From NCBI GenBank assembly GCA_016748015.1, contig JAAOMT010000094.1:51281-115280 (forward strand): a stretch of DNA of 64,000 nt, written 5' to 3'. The notes under the pieces are model-generated. The model worked only from the letters and a program-made list of their open reading frames with translations. It did no database searches and was not told the origin of the DNA. A program made the position numbers and the translations under genes. This DNA comes from Geosiphon pyriformis. Taxonomy: Eukaryota > Glomeromycota > Glomeromycetes > Archaeosporales > Geosiphonaceae. Shown one piece after another: positions 49,904 to 60,699 of the stretch (its first letter is position 1; each line of letters opens with the position of its first letter).

Positions 49904-49906
49904 ATA
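49848..49906. repeat. (AAT)n-(ATT)n palindromic microsatellite
   Basis: A run of about ten AAT units is followed directly by about six ATT units, so the plus strand can fold into a near-perfect AT hairpin. Confidence 0.9.
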
Positions 49907-50469
49907 TTCGTAAAATTGACTTCAAATTCACTTAATATTTATTAATAAATCATTAATATAAATATTAATACAATAATAAACTTTATAAAAAATTTATTTT
50001 GGCATTTATTAATTTATTATTAATATTAAAATATTTTTACAATTAAAATTATTAATAAAAAATGGTCTAAATTTTTATTATTAATGATATCTGTATTACA
50101 GAATCTAGATTCTTAAGATAATTCTGTGTATTACTTTATTTCTTTTTTCTTTCTCTCTTTATTTATTTATTCATTAGAAATTATTTTAAAATTTTTGACT
50201 AAAAATAAATTTTTTTTTACTCAATCTATTACTACAATCTTATCTAAAAATTTAATTTTAGCATTGATAAAGAATTCATTTTTTAATATATATATATGTA
50301 ATTTTTTATTCATTGAAATTTTTTTTTCAATCTTATAATGTATATTCTGAATAATTTTAAATAACAGTTAAACACTTTAAAAGAATATGTTATCATCAAA
50401 TTCTTTATTTCAAAAAAAGAAATAATATACTTTTTAAATTTATATTTATGATCTTATCATTAAAATCCA

Positions 50470-50474
<5 letters not shown>

Positions 50475-50511
<37 letters not shown>
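50475..50511. repeat. (ATT)n microsatellite
   Basis: About twelve ATT units, immediately before the open frame at 50515. Confidence 0.9.
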
Positions 50512-50513
<2 letters not shown>

Positions 50514-50514
50514 A

Positions 50515-50811
50515 ATGATTTTTTTCCCAAGCCCGCTGACGAAAGAAATTCAGCCAAATGCGGTCGATGATGCATACAATTTCATCAAACAATTAATTAA
50601 AAATTTCAACAATTTCATAAAAACAAACAATCAACTTTTTTTACGATGTGGTGTTAGTTGTCTCTATGTCATACTTCTTTTAACAGTCTCCACTTGTGTT
50701 AGGAGTTATCTGTGTGTGTGTGATAGGAGCTTTCATTTAATTTATTTACTATCAATAATGGTATCACAGTTTCATCCCCGGGGTTGCAAGAAATATTCTG
50801 CATGCACGTAA
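50515..50811 (+). CDS. Possible small membrane protein, unknown
   Basis: I do not recognise this frame. It opens with an ATG directly after an (ATT)n run and encodes 98 residues. A polar N-terminal half (KEIQPNAVDDAYNFIKQLIK) is followed by a hydrophobic segment (LYVILLLTVSTC) at about residues 52-63 and a Cys-rich tail. Its composition is clearly less AT-rich than the transposon region, but a GT microsatellite lies inside it and no similar sequence is known to me. It could equally be 5' flanking DNA of the next gene, or an exon of a spliced gene. Confidence 0.3.
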   Translation: MIFFPSPLTKEIQPNAVDDAYNFIKQLIKNFNNFIKTNNQLFLRCGVSCLYVILLLTVSTCVRSYLCVCDRSFHLIYLLSIMVSQFHPRGCKKYSACT

Positions 50812-50819
50812 ATCATCAC

Positions 50820-51655
50820 CTACCTCTACTTTTGATTCCTATACATATGATCATCCAGTTTTCCCGTTTTAATTCCAGCAACAACAACAGCAACAACAAC
50901 AGGGAGCTTATTAATTTCCCAATTTGTAAAAAGTCCTTCAGATAGAGGTAATACCACCTGATCTTTCCAATATTCCATGAAATCATTCCTAAATGCTAGT
51001 GATGATGATGATGATGATTTTCACAAAGATTGAAATAGTATAGGAAAATGCATAAAGGTGCAAGCAAGGCTATCCTACCTAAACTCTTTATGTTAAAGTC
51101 TCGAAAAATGGGTAAGGAGAAAGAGTGAGTGAGTGAGTAAGTGAGTGAGTGAAAGAATATTGTTGTAACTCTGAATAAGTTATTAATATGACACCACTTA
51201 TGTATCATAATTCCCAAGTCCGGGATAGACAATGGGTAAAATTCCGATGGAACCATTAGTTTGTTTTACTATCAACAAAGTTTTTATCGGTGTGTATTTG
51301 GTTTTTGATTCTTTTTGATTTTTTTTGAATAATTTATTTTATCTCGAGAAGATATGTTAATATAGATAGTAAAAGATATTCTTTAAAGTTATATTAAAAT
51401 TTTTTTTTAATATAACTTTAGAAAAAAACATTACGAGAAAAGTAGGCGCATGTACGATGGGAATATTCGTATGTATATATGTATGTATGTATGTATGCTT
51501 CAAACTCTGGAAGAGGGGTTTTTGTGGAATGTAAAAGGTTGTGTTACGTCGAGTAAATGTCTCTTTTAAAATAGTGAGAAATTCTGATGAGTTAAATGTT
51601 CAAAGGTTATGCTTTTTAGATTTTTTGGATGAAATCATTATCGAAGAAGATTAAT

Positions 51656-51700
<45 letters not shown>

Positions 51701-51860
51701 TGAAATGAGATTATAAAGAGTAAAAAAATATTAAAATTATAAATGAGTTATTTCAAAATTATTTCCTTACACAACAAACGTGCTATGAATGCTTAGAACA
51801 AGATTTTTATATATATATCAAAAATTCTAGAATTAAAAAATTGAATTTGATATTCATTCA

Positions 51861-51906
<46 letters not shown>

Positions 51907-51955
51907 TAAAAAAATTTATTTTAACTTGAATATTTTTCTTCCAAGAGCAAAAAAA
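50820..51955. promoter_or_regulatory. Microsatellite-rich upstream region of the 51956 gene
   Basis: About 1.1 kb without a convincing gene. It holds (CAA)n near 50879-50900, (GAT)n at 50999-51017, (GAGT)n at 51123-51155, (TATG)n at 51471-51497, (AAT)n at 51656-51701 and (ATT)n at 51861-51906, the last ending 50 bases before the gene's ATG. No clear TATA box could be assigned. Confidence 0.5.
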
Positions 51956-54037
51956 ATGAACACTTTATTAGAAAATTCAAGAGTCATAGACGACACCCCA
52001 CCATACATGTTACAAGTACCAAGTACCGCTGTAATTGATTATCAAAACTATTTAGACTCCTATAATCGTTACTTTGAACTTTGCGGGGTAACACCTCAAC
52101 TAAAACTAAAACCACAATTACCAAACTTAACTTCTCAAGAAAAATCCAATGATAACAAATCATCAAAACGTTCCTCCCAAAAAGAAAACGACCCTTTGAA
52201 AATCACTGATATCTGGAGAAATTTTGTTGATCGAATAAATACTGGTCCGAATCAAAGTACCGATTACTGGAGCAATATTCGAAGACGATTAAATGAAATC
52301 GTGGAAACTCGACCTGCTATCCCGACAATCGTTACCAAACAAAAGTTAAACATCGAATTGGAATGGAGACGTCAACATGAAATTTTTAAGAAACAAAGAC
52401 GAATTTCTGGTGTGGAACAGTTTGTAATTGAGAATCAAAATGAAGAAGTGGTACCTGAAAAATTTTTCGATGAAATTAAAGAAGAAAAGAAGAGATTGAA
52501 ACGAGAACAAAAGATGAGACGAAGCTTTCAAAAATTTCTATGGACCAATGTCAAGATGACTAACTATGGTGAATTAGATTTGGATTGGTTGGTATATAGA
52601 TAAATATAAAAAATAATTAATTGGAATTTTTTGTAAAGTGGATCTAAACCTTCCCCCCTTCTTTGATCACTCACGAATTCATTATTTCTGAAAAAACTTT
52701 ACCTTTTTGAAGGTTATCAAAATTATCACCACAAGAACAATTCAATATTAAACATGAAACTCCACGAAAATTGAAACCCGAATATTTTCAAAGTTATTGG
52801 CGTCAAACTCAGGTCTTTGAAAAAATGGAGCCATCCTCAGGACGATTAACTTACGTTGATGGTGAGTTTAAAAAAAATGTTGATTCCAAATTCATTACAT
52901 TTTTTTGGAAATTTTACATTCTTTTCTCTCTTCTCTCTTCTTCAAAATAGCCTACAAAGAAACGATACAAATAGAAAACCATTTGAAACGACTTTGTGAG
53001 AAAGTGAAAAACAATCCAGATATATTTTTATTGGCCCCAGCATGGGAAAAAGAAATGTTGGTTGAACAACAACAACAACAACGAAAACATTGTGGAAATA
53101 AAATTCATAATAAAAGTCATGGTGTTGATGGAATAAAACGAAAGTCAAAGAAAAATAAAATTTGGTTAAATTTATATCGAAAATTTTTCTCTAAATCTTG
53201 GAATTCAATACCCAAAAATCAATTTGGAGAAGTTGATTTTGATTGGTATGTTTTTTCTTGCATGAAAAGGATTCTTTTAAATTTTGTTGTTGTTGTTGTT
53301 GTTATTGTTATTGTTCTTTCAACTAATTGTTTATTTTAAAAAATTATTTCAATAATAAAGGTACTTATCACTTGCCCCATGGCCGCGATATAAAACCGAA
53401 CACGAGACCCCATCAAAAATGAAACCAGAGCTAGTGAGAAGTATATGGAGACAAGTAGAGATTGATCGAATTCGAGAGGATACTTCAAATATTAGTTATC
53501 GAAGAGGTAGGCACTTTTGTATCAATTTTATTTTTGGCTTCATGAATAAAAGTAATTGAATTCTAATTCATTTTTTTTTTACAGCATATGAATTAGCATT
53601 AAGAAAAGAACGAGACCTTAGACGAGAGTTTGAAAAGGTGTATCGTAGTGATGTATGTCAAAATTTGGTGGATTTATGGGAAAAAGAAGATATTGAGGTA
53701 TGATGCGATATTCGTCATAATTTTTAATATTGAAACTAAAAATTTTACATGATTGGAAATACTTATTCACTTTTATAATTAAAAAATCAAATAGGAACGA
53801 GAAAAACATTATCATCATCATCATCATCATCATCATAATAATCATCACACAAACAACCAATCTAGTACCCATTTATTCTCTTCCATCCCTAACGCTAATC
53901 AGACCTCTTCATCACATTCAAAATCTCCAAAGCCAAAAAAGAAAAAACCCGAGATGGGACATCAAAATGGTTTAAAGCTTTCACTGGGAAAGGTTCGATT
54001 CATGGTTGCTTGCACTGTTGATAGTTATGATAAGTAA
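51956..54037 (+). CDS. Six-exon gene, unknown protein with repeated unit (525 aa)
   Basis: I do not recognise the family. Exons read 51956-52587, 52713-52861, 52951-53245, 53361-53506, 53585-53697 and 53795-54037; they sum to 1578 nt and stay in frame to TAA 54035-54037. Introns are 125, 89, 115, 78 and 97 nt with GT...AG ends (intron 1 uses the less usual GTTGGT donor). ATG 51956 is the first Met of the frame; the upstream part of the frame has no ATG. The protein is charged and Trp-containing, with a repeated unit: HETPRKLKPEYFQSYWRQ...AYKE...WEKE in exons 2-3 and HETPSKMKPELVRSIWRQ...AYEL...WEKE in exons 4-5. Each unit is preceded by a GE(L/V)D(L/F)DW motif at the end of exons 1 and 3. Exon 6 encodes a His/Asn tract (residues about 449-462) and a PKPKKKKPE basic stretch that could be a nuclear signal. 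AATAAA lies at 54129-54134. Confidence 0.8.
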
Positions 54038-54128
54038 TAGTGATAGCGGTGTTAATGGCATTCGAAATGAAATAATTTATTTTCAGAAGAATTGTATGGA
54101 TGCATAGTTTAATAGAATGATGAAATTA

Positions 54129-54134
54129 AATAAA
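54129..54134 (+). terminator. AATAAA polyadenylation signal
   Basis: AATAAA 92 bases after the stop codon of the six-exon gene, at a plausible distance for its 3' end. Confidence 0.5.
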
Positions 54135-54139
54135 ATATT

Positions 54140-56800
54140 AGAGTATTTTTATTATTCATCTTTATCGAAATTAGTTTGTCATGTAAATTTCAAGCAGTAA
54201 TAAAACATTTGATTTTCAAAATGAAAGCTGTTTATGAATAAATAAAATATTAAAAAGGAAATTAACTAAAATTCTAATGAAAAATTTACAAAAAATAAAG
54301 TTTATTTATTACAAGAATTTAAAAAAAAATATGATTAAACCTAGAAATGCTAAAAATATGTTTTTTTTAGATATAACTTTGGGCATTAAAGTTTAATATT
54401 CGTACTAATCATAGATATCAAAAAAAAGCTACTATGCCAAACTATGCACAATATGATTTTTTTTAAAAGCATAAATTAAGAACCCTGTTCTCTAAACTAG
54501 GTTGGATTGGATTGGATTGAGTTAGGTTAGGTTAGGTTAGGTTTTTTTTGTTTGGTTTGGTTTTGGTTTAGTAGTCTACCAAACACAAATTGCAATATTT
54601 TTATGGAATCACTTAATAAAAGATTTTCTCAAAATATGTACCGTACAGCATAATTGAATCCCAATTCTTTAAATTTTTATAGTAGACATGAAAATTATAT
54701 ACTAAATTTGAAACAATATCTTATCAAACTCTATTGTAGGCTGGTTTCCAACTTTTTTTTTTGACTTGACTTAACCGTAAATTTCGGATGTGAATTTTTT
54801 TTTTAGATTATGAGTTTTAAGATTGTTACATGATTTTCGTTAAATTGCCAAATTTAATAATTCAGGTATAAATTAGCCCATTATATGACGGAAAAGCTTT
54901 GTCTAAATCTTTTTTAACATAGACTTTTCTGGCAACCTGCTTGTATTGCAACATCCCACCATCTATCTAATGTGCTAAATGAATATAAAAACTAAACTAA
55001 ACAATTCAAATGTTTATTTTAAACAAGATTTTCTCAAAAGAGCAGTCAGTAACATAATGCGGGATTATTCGGGTATGATTCTTTGTTATGGATATTAATT
55101 CACATGAAGGTTTTGAACAAAATTTTTAAAGAACAAATTGTTCCTTTTCAATATCTAGTTCTCCAATTGTAATAAGACTTTTTAATATATTCTTTACCTT
55201 GTAAATCGTATGATTTATTGTTTTAATATTTTGCAAATATTACTTGAAATTCATATTTTGATATTATTCTTCGATTTGTTTGTATAAAATTATTAGACAA
55301 AAATATTAATTTTTAATTATATATTTAATTTTTACTTCTCAATCTTATATAATGCTCTATCGGTTCAATTATATGCTTTAAAATAGGTGTAAGAAACTTC
55401 TTAGTTATTTTATAATTTCATTGAATGATTTTAAAAAAATTATTGAAACAAAAATTTCTATAAAACTTTGAATGGTATCATCAAAGATTCGAATAACGAT
55501 ATATTTTGAATCTTTGTCATTTTTTTTATGTTTTAATTTTTTTTGTAAGCAATATTAATCTTTTTTTTATCAATGAATACGAATAACATAAATTTGAAAA
55601 AAATTAACTATGAATTGAAAGTAAATATTTTTTTTATAAAATTTGTGTAATATATTAGAATTTGTATCATACCATAGCATTCAGTATGTTGTATCAAATT
55701 CATATGCATATTGATGAAATTACATAAAATCAATTTTTTTTTTTAAAAATAAATACAATTTTATAACTAATCTTTAAATAATTATTAATTTGATATTATT
55801 TGTAATAAATAAAAATTTTTTTGGTAATTAATTAATATATAAAATAAAATAATACAAAATTTTTATTAATAATTTCACTTATAATTGGTTTAAATACAAT
55901 TTTTTTTATTAATTATTTTAATTCACATAAATTCTATATTAAATTTTACAATTTATTTATTGTCTTACATATTAATTGTATTAGTTATTTTTAATTTTTA
56001 ATTTAATAATTATATAATTATTTCATCAACTATGCATTAATCATTTATCTCATTTTAAATAACCATTGATTATAAATTAAAATTAAAACCAAAAAAAAAA
56101 ACCATAAAATTATTCTTAATTCCTAATATTTAATTAATTATTACGTTATTTTACAATTTTATTAATAATTATTTATAATTATTTTTCATTCCTATTATTG
56201 TTTTAATGATAAACAAAACAATAATATTCAAATTCTGAAACCTGTTAAATCATAAAAAAACAATTTAAAATGCAAATTTTTAATGCTAAAGAAAAAATAT
56301 TTTACTCCACAAAACAATAATAATTTATTGTAATCTTTTAATATTCAGGAATTTAAATTAAAAAATACCGGATTACCATTTATTTATTTTAATTGAATTT
56401 AAATTTAGCATGTTCTTTCTAAATTTTGTTTTTATAATATATTAGAATTTAAGACGTTTTAAATTTAAAATCCAAAAAAACTTTAAAAATTATCTTAATG
56501 CTTATTCTCAAACCTTTTTTAAGTTAAGGAATATACATATATTTCTTTTAGAATACTAAGGACTTGGATTATTTCATATAAAATGAGTATAGTGTAAAAA
56601 TTTAAAAAATCATAAATTACTAAAAAGAAATTTTGAAAATCTTAAAATAATAAAAATTGAATTGAATAAATTACAAAGACATTTCAATTTTTTGGATTAT
56701 AATGACTTAAATGAAAAGCTTATAGAATGCTAAAATATTATGAATTTCATATTAATGTCTTTTAAAAATGATTTTTAAAAATCAATTATATGTAAAATCT
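54140..56800. other. Intergenic region between the six-exon gene and the HMG gene
   Basis: About 2.6 kb with no open frame or transposon motif that I can support. The only structure is the pentamer microsatellite at 54501-54544; AT content rises again at 55550-56800. Confidence 0.6.
54501..54544. repeat. (GGATT)n/(TTAGG)n pentamer microsatellite
   Basis: Three to four GGATT units pass into four to five TTAGG units, then a T run and TTTGG-rich sequence. It is interstitial, between two genes. Confidence 0.85.
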
Positions 56801-56807
56801 TTTTTTT

Positions 56808-57836
56808 TTAACCTTCCTTTGGAAAAATAGAAGGCAGCATATGGTTATTGGTAAGAATTATGGGATTATCTATCTCTTCAAATGAATGTTGATTAAACCC
56901 AGGCATTTTATATTGAATCTCATCCCAATCTGAAAAAAGTGCGAATTGTTGTGAACCTTGGCTGTAGTGGAATGGATAATTAAAATTATTTGTAGGTTTA
57001 TAGAGTTCTTGAAAGTTTGATGGAGTCTCATGGTTAAATCTTAAGGAGTTTGTTTCTTCATTATTTAATGAGTTTTGAGGTACATAGGAGGACGAAAAGG
57101 ATTGAATGGAAGGATTATTTTTATGAAGGGGGCAATTAGATTGATTAAGCATATCAGTATCACAAATCATTTCTTGATTAGAGACAGTAGAAGCACTGTG
57201 AAAACTTATTTCGGGATCTATAGTGGGATATTGATTCCACTGAATTTCCGATAAATTTGTATGATCATCACTAGAATTGCTAATTTTATCACAAAGGGAA
57301 TTTGATATATTAATTTTACCCTTTGATCTAAGCTTTGGGTATGTTCTTTCATACTCTAATTTTACAAGCCTTGCGATTCTTTTATACTCCCTTTTAATCC
57401 AAGTAGATTCACTTTCCCATGCCTGGCTTGCCATCGTCGAAACCATACGCATCGGTAATTTATAGCCGACCTTCTTAGCCGCTTGTGTAAAAATCCTACG
57501 ATAAATCATAAACACATTCGGAGGTTTAGTTGGGAATTTTCCATCTTTAGGTTTCGAATAAACAAGTTCTGAAACTTGAATGCTCGGAGGAAAAGGAGGT
57601 TTAAAATGAGTAATCAATTCTTTTATATCTCTAGTGTGATCTGTTAATTCATTGTTAGAGGAACCAATGAAAAAATAAGTGTGAGATGGGGATAAATTCT
57701 CTGAGCTAACAGAAAAGGTATTTGGCGAAGATGATGAGTGAAAATAGGGAAGGAGATTTGAAGAAGATTTCTTCAGTCTGAAAGAAGTTTTCATAATGAA
57801 TGAAATTTGAAATAATAGTTGAGTTTGGTAGAACAT
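56808..57836 (-). CDS. HMG-box transcription factor (MATA_HMG-like)
   Basis: Single-exon gene, up to 342 residues. The HMG box spans about residues 99-170: KFPTKPPNVFMIYRRIFTQA opens helix 1 with the conserved RP.N.F..YR pattern (here KPPNVFMIYR), then the MVSTMASQAW helix-2 core with its Trp, and helix 3 IKREYKRIARLVKLEYERTYP. This form is the sequence-specific MATA_HMG type, a nuclear DNA-binding factor; the type is associated with mating-type loci in fungi and is strongly multiplied in arbuscular mycorrhizal fungi. N- and C-terminal parts are Ser/Asn-rich and low complexity. The first ATG is 57836, but a TATAAATA box lies only about 5 bases upstream of it, so Met15 (57794) is the likelier start. 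No damage seen. Role in mating is not implied by the box alone. Confidence 0.88.
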   Translation of the reverse strand: MFYQTQLLFQISFIMKTSFRLKKSSSNLLPYFHSSSSPNTFSVSSENLSPSHTYFFIGSSNNELTDHTRDIKELITHFKPPFPPSIQVSELVYSKPKDGKFPTKPPNVFMIYRRIFTQAAKKVGYKLPMRMVSTMASQAWESESTWIKREYKRIARLVKLEYERTYPKLRSKGKINISNSLCDKISNSSDDHTNLSEIQWNQYPTIDPEISFHSASTVSNQEMICDTDMLNQSNCPLHKNNPSIQSFSSSYVPQNSLNNEETNSLRFNHETPSNFQELYKPTNNFNYPFHYSQGSQQFALFSDWDEIQYKMPGFNQHSFEEIDNPIILTNNHMLPSIFPKEG

Positions 57837-57840
57837 CCTC

Positions 57841-57848
57841 TATTTATA
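57841..57848 (-). promoter_or_regulatory. TATA box of the HMG gene
   Basis: TATAAATA on the minus strand. It sits about 47 bases before the Met15 codon (57794) and only 5 before the first ATG. That favours transcription starting near or after 57836 and translation from Met15. Confidence 0.5.
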
Positions 57849-57984
57849 CTATTTCAGAAACTGGAAATTATTTATGACTTTGACAGATTGATTACAAAAT
57901 AACAAGGTTTTTTGGACTTTTTTAGTTTTTTATATTGAATTCAACTCTTTAATAATATTTATATTTTTAAAAAATTATCTTTAG

Positions 57985-58195
57985 ATCATTTAGCCAAATT
58001 CGGAAAGTTGTAACAAGATTTGAAACTATCCGGGTCCTCGGTCCTCGCTCCTCTCTGGGCGCTATAGTGGTTAAAATTCCAGCTGAGGCAACTTCGAATT
58101 TTGCTTTTAATCTTCAGTTTCCCCTTAAACTCTTCTAAACGCTGAGAAAAAGTATAAAATTCTGAGAAAATACAGTTTTCCGGATTTATCAATTA
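57985..58195 (-). repeat. Short GC-richer segment, probable interspersed repeat
   Basis: A frame of 68 codons reads KIRSCLSWNFNHYSAQRGARTEDP on the minus strand, with a locally high GC stretch (58030-58070). I associate this peptide pattern with a dispersed repeat in mycorrhizal fungal genomes, from memory only. It is not counted as a gene. Confidence 0.35.
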
Positions 58196-58199
58196 TTAA

Positions 58200-58980
58200 T
58201 TATTCAATGTTTATTATAAAGAAGCTTAAAAAATAGACATCACAAAATTTTCCTTTTTTAAGAAAATTTAATCCAAAAAAGAAAAAAAACAATAGTACAA
58301 CCGATATTCAATATGGCAATGAGCAAATCCTTAACCCGCAAGTTTCATATCGTCATATGATGATGACAAGTTTTTGGTAGATGCAAGACTTTACAGTCAA
58401 AAAACTCTATTTAAACTCAAACTATTATCTAAAAATAGTTTTAAAAAAAGTTGTGAAATTAAATTAGACCTCAAAAATGGAATTTGATTCTAATTGAAAC
58501 TTCGCCAATATTTTGAAAAGCACGTTTTTTTTGACCGCTTTTAGAAACTTATAAACAAATTTGTAAAAATCTTAAATTCATATGTCCCACAAAATATTTG
58601 AAAAGCAGGCTTTTTGCGAATATTCTTTTGTGTTACCATATGGTAAATTTTAGACAAAAAGAATAGGGGAGATCATGTAAAATTTCATGATGTATGGTTT
58701 TACAAGAGTTAGAATAACCAATTTTACTAAGAGTTCATTGATAAAAATGGCAATATATTTAAAGTAATTTAAATTCATAAGATACAAAACTTTAATCAGA
58801 CACAATAGTAAAATTGTATTTGAATGATAAAAGGTAGTTTTTTAGAATAAAGATTTTTATTATGCTGTTGAAAAACTACATTTTTTTAAATCAAATCCAA
58901 AATAAGCTTATGACGCTTTTTTACACTCATAAGCCAAATTTTCAAACATTCTTTTTAAGCTTTATCAGAAAAAGGCGTAA
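58200..58980. other. Intergenic, nothing seen
   Basis: No coding frame or repeat recognised on either strand. Confidence 0.5.
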
Positions 58981-58983
58981 AAA

Positions 58984-59184
58984 CTAATTTGATTTCTTAT
59001 TTTCTTTTAATATTTCAGTGAATTTTTCTACATAATCTTTGTGCAAATTTTTAATGAAACCACTTTCCAAAAAATTGCCAAAAATATATTTAAACAAGAC
59101 CGATTTTTTATGTTTTAAACCGAGTAAACCATTATAGTGTATTAATTGCAAAAAATTATTTGAATAAAATATATTATAAAACAA
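58984..59184 (-). pseudogene. Coding-like fragment, unknown
   Basis: A frame of 66 codons with no ATG start (59184 is TTG) ending in a charged helical tail VEKFTEILKENKKSN. Amino-acid composition looks protein-like, but I recognise no family. Possibly the last exon of a decayed gene that also includes the fragment at 59653-59958. Confidence 0.3.
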
Positions 59185-59652
59185 TCAGAATTTGGGACTT
59201 GTTTTAAAAATTGAATCTACGGGCAGATAACTCTGCTTTTTGTTGAGCTTTTTTTAAAAGTAACTCTGGAATTAAAAATCTCCAAGTGACTACAATGAAA
59301 GGTTTTGGAAATTCACCCTTTTTACATGATCTCTACCATTGATTCAAAGCCGCCCAAGGAAATATTATCGCGATAGTGTATTAAGCCTAACTTTTTTATT
59401 GCACTGAAAATCTAATCGATTAAAAAGCCCCCAGATAAGTGTTTAAAACATACAAACCCCAGTCGACTTGAGATTAATTTTCAGAACATCGATTTGGAAC
59501 GTCAGAATGGTGATATTCTATAGCGGCTGATCTCGAACTTCTTTTCAAATTTGTTAATATAGGCGAAAATAAAAATCAAAGATGACTTTACCACAGGCCA
59601 AAAATTGTCAAAATTCCATTGTTCTAACCCAGCGATCTAATGTTCATAAATA

Positions 59653-59958
59653 TTATGTCGGGTTCCAATTAGAGAATTCGCTTCTAATTTCTTCAATTTT
59701 GCAATTTGGGCAAGAAACGTTGACCTCCGTCACGTATTCACATTGAAAGAAAGACAATTTCTTTAAAATTTTGTACTCCGCTAACCCGCCTAAGAACTTT
59801 TTCTGTAGGTTTTTGTGTTTATATTTAGAAAAATAAAACAAGTCTTGCTTAGCTTGAACAAAAATTGCTATTAGATTTGGAAACTTTCTTTTCTTTATAT
59901 CAACTTCACTAGAAAAAAGATATTTCCTTTCATTTTGGCTTGGTATTGGAAATACCGT
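59653..59958 (-). pseudogene. Coding-like fragment with a CPNC motif
   Basis: Open for about 100 codons on the minus strand without ATG: FPIPSQNERKYLFSSEV, KFPNLIAIFVQAKQDLFYF, then FFQCEYVTEVNVSCPNC and EEIRSEFSNW before the stop. The tail resembles the short Cys-motif followed by F..W that precedes kinase domains in a large family of mycorrhizal fungal proteins (weak inference from memory). No kinase domain is present. Fragment or exon. Confidence 0.35.
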
Positions 59959-59959
59959 A

Positions 59960-60310
59960 AGTTACTGACTTGTAGAACTCCCTTTAATTTATACCCTTTG
60001 ACGTTAGTCTTTTTTTATATAGCTAAAATGTTTATACTAAAGAGAGCTTTAAAAATTTATCCAAGCTAATCTTCGGAATATATTTCATATCTAAATTTAA
60101 TTTCTGGAGATTTTAATATTTAGTTTTCTGTATTTTTTTAATGTACACGTAGTAGTTTAAATTACCAAAAAAATATTTCTTATCCTGGTATAATTTTGAC
60201 AGTTTTTTTAATATGAAAACTTTTTTCGATTTGGGAATGTTTTTACGAGCAAAAAAGTTTTTACATAAAAGCAGAAGAATATTTGTTTAATAAACAATAT
60301 CTATTATTGA
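59960..60310. other. Intergenic, nothing seen
   Basis: No coding frame recognised. Confidence 0.45.
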
Positions 60311-60313
60311 ATT

Positions 60314-60698
60314 TTAAACCATTCCTTTTCGTCTTTGAAAAAAAAAACAAAATTTCAACGCGAAAAAATGATCTCCACTCGTAATACTCCCAGGGAATAA
60401 AACTGAAACTCGATGATTTCTTTTTGATATATAAACCCTTTCCACTAAGGTCATTTTCTTACTACGGTCTTTTCCAAGGAGTGAAATGGTCACATAAAAA
60501 ACCTCTTTGCCCCTTGGTTCTTCGAAAGTGTAATCAATCGTGAAACCAGCTTGACCCTTAAAAAGTGTATTGGATTTTGGATTATCTATTTTATATTTAT
60601 ATTTCCTAGTTAAATTGGTTGAGTAAAAGCGATATTGATCCAAATAAAATTATCACGCAAACGAAAAAGGAAAGGGAAAGAAAATGCGCTGTGTGCAT
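60314..60698 (-). pseudogene. Small secreted beta-sandwich protein gene, frameshifted
   Basis: An ATG at 60698 opens a typical signal peptide (MHTAHFLSLSFFVCVIILFG) that hits a stop after about 30 codons. A second frame, offset by one base and lacking its own ATG, then runs from about 60649 to 60314. The second frame reads GQAGFTIDYTFEEPRGKEVFYVTISLL, KKMTLVERV and VSVLFPGSITSGDHFFAL, a strand pattern with a SGD(H/Y)FF ending like the Kre9/Knh1-type cell-wall beta-sandwich of fungal secreted or GPI proteins. Together they would make about 128 residues. No intron with compatible phase joins the two frames, so the gene is broken or the sequence has a one-base error near 60610-60650. Family match is tentative. 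Confidence 0.5.
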
Positions 60699-60699
60699 T

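Noticed and set aside
50860-51160. Spliced gene with a Gln/Thr-rich start
   Set aside because: Every frame across the (CAA)n and (GAT)n runs meets a stop, and no combination of splice sites gave a sensible protein.
50996-51256. Minus-strand frame ending in six His
   Set aside because: The His run is a (GAT)n microsatellite read backwards and another part is a (GAGT)n repeat; the frame is probably chance.
53618-53872. Minus-strand frame with poly-Met
   Set aside because: It is the antisense of the coding (CAT)n His tract of the six-exon gene.
54501-54544. Telomere-like (TTAGG)n
   Set aside because: It is short, pentameric, blended with GGATT units and lies between two genes; the usual fungal telomere repeat is TTAGGG.
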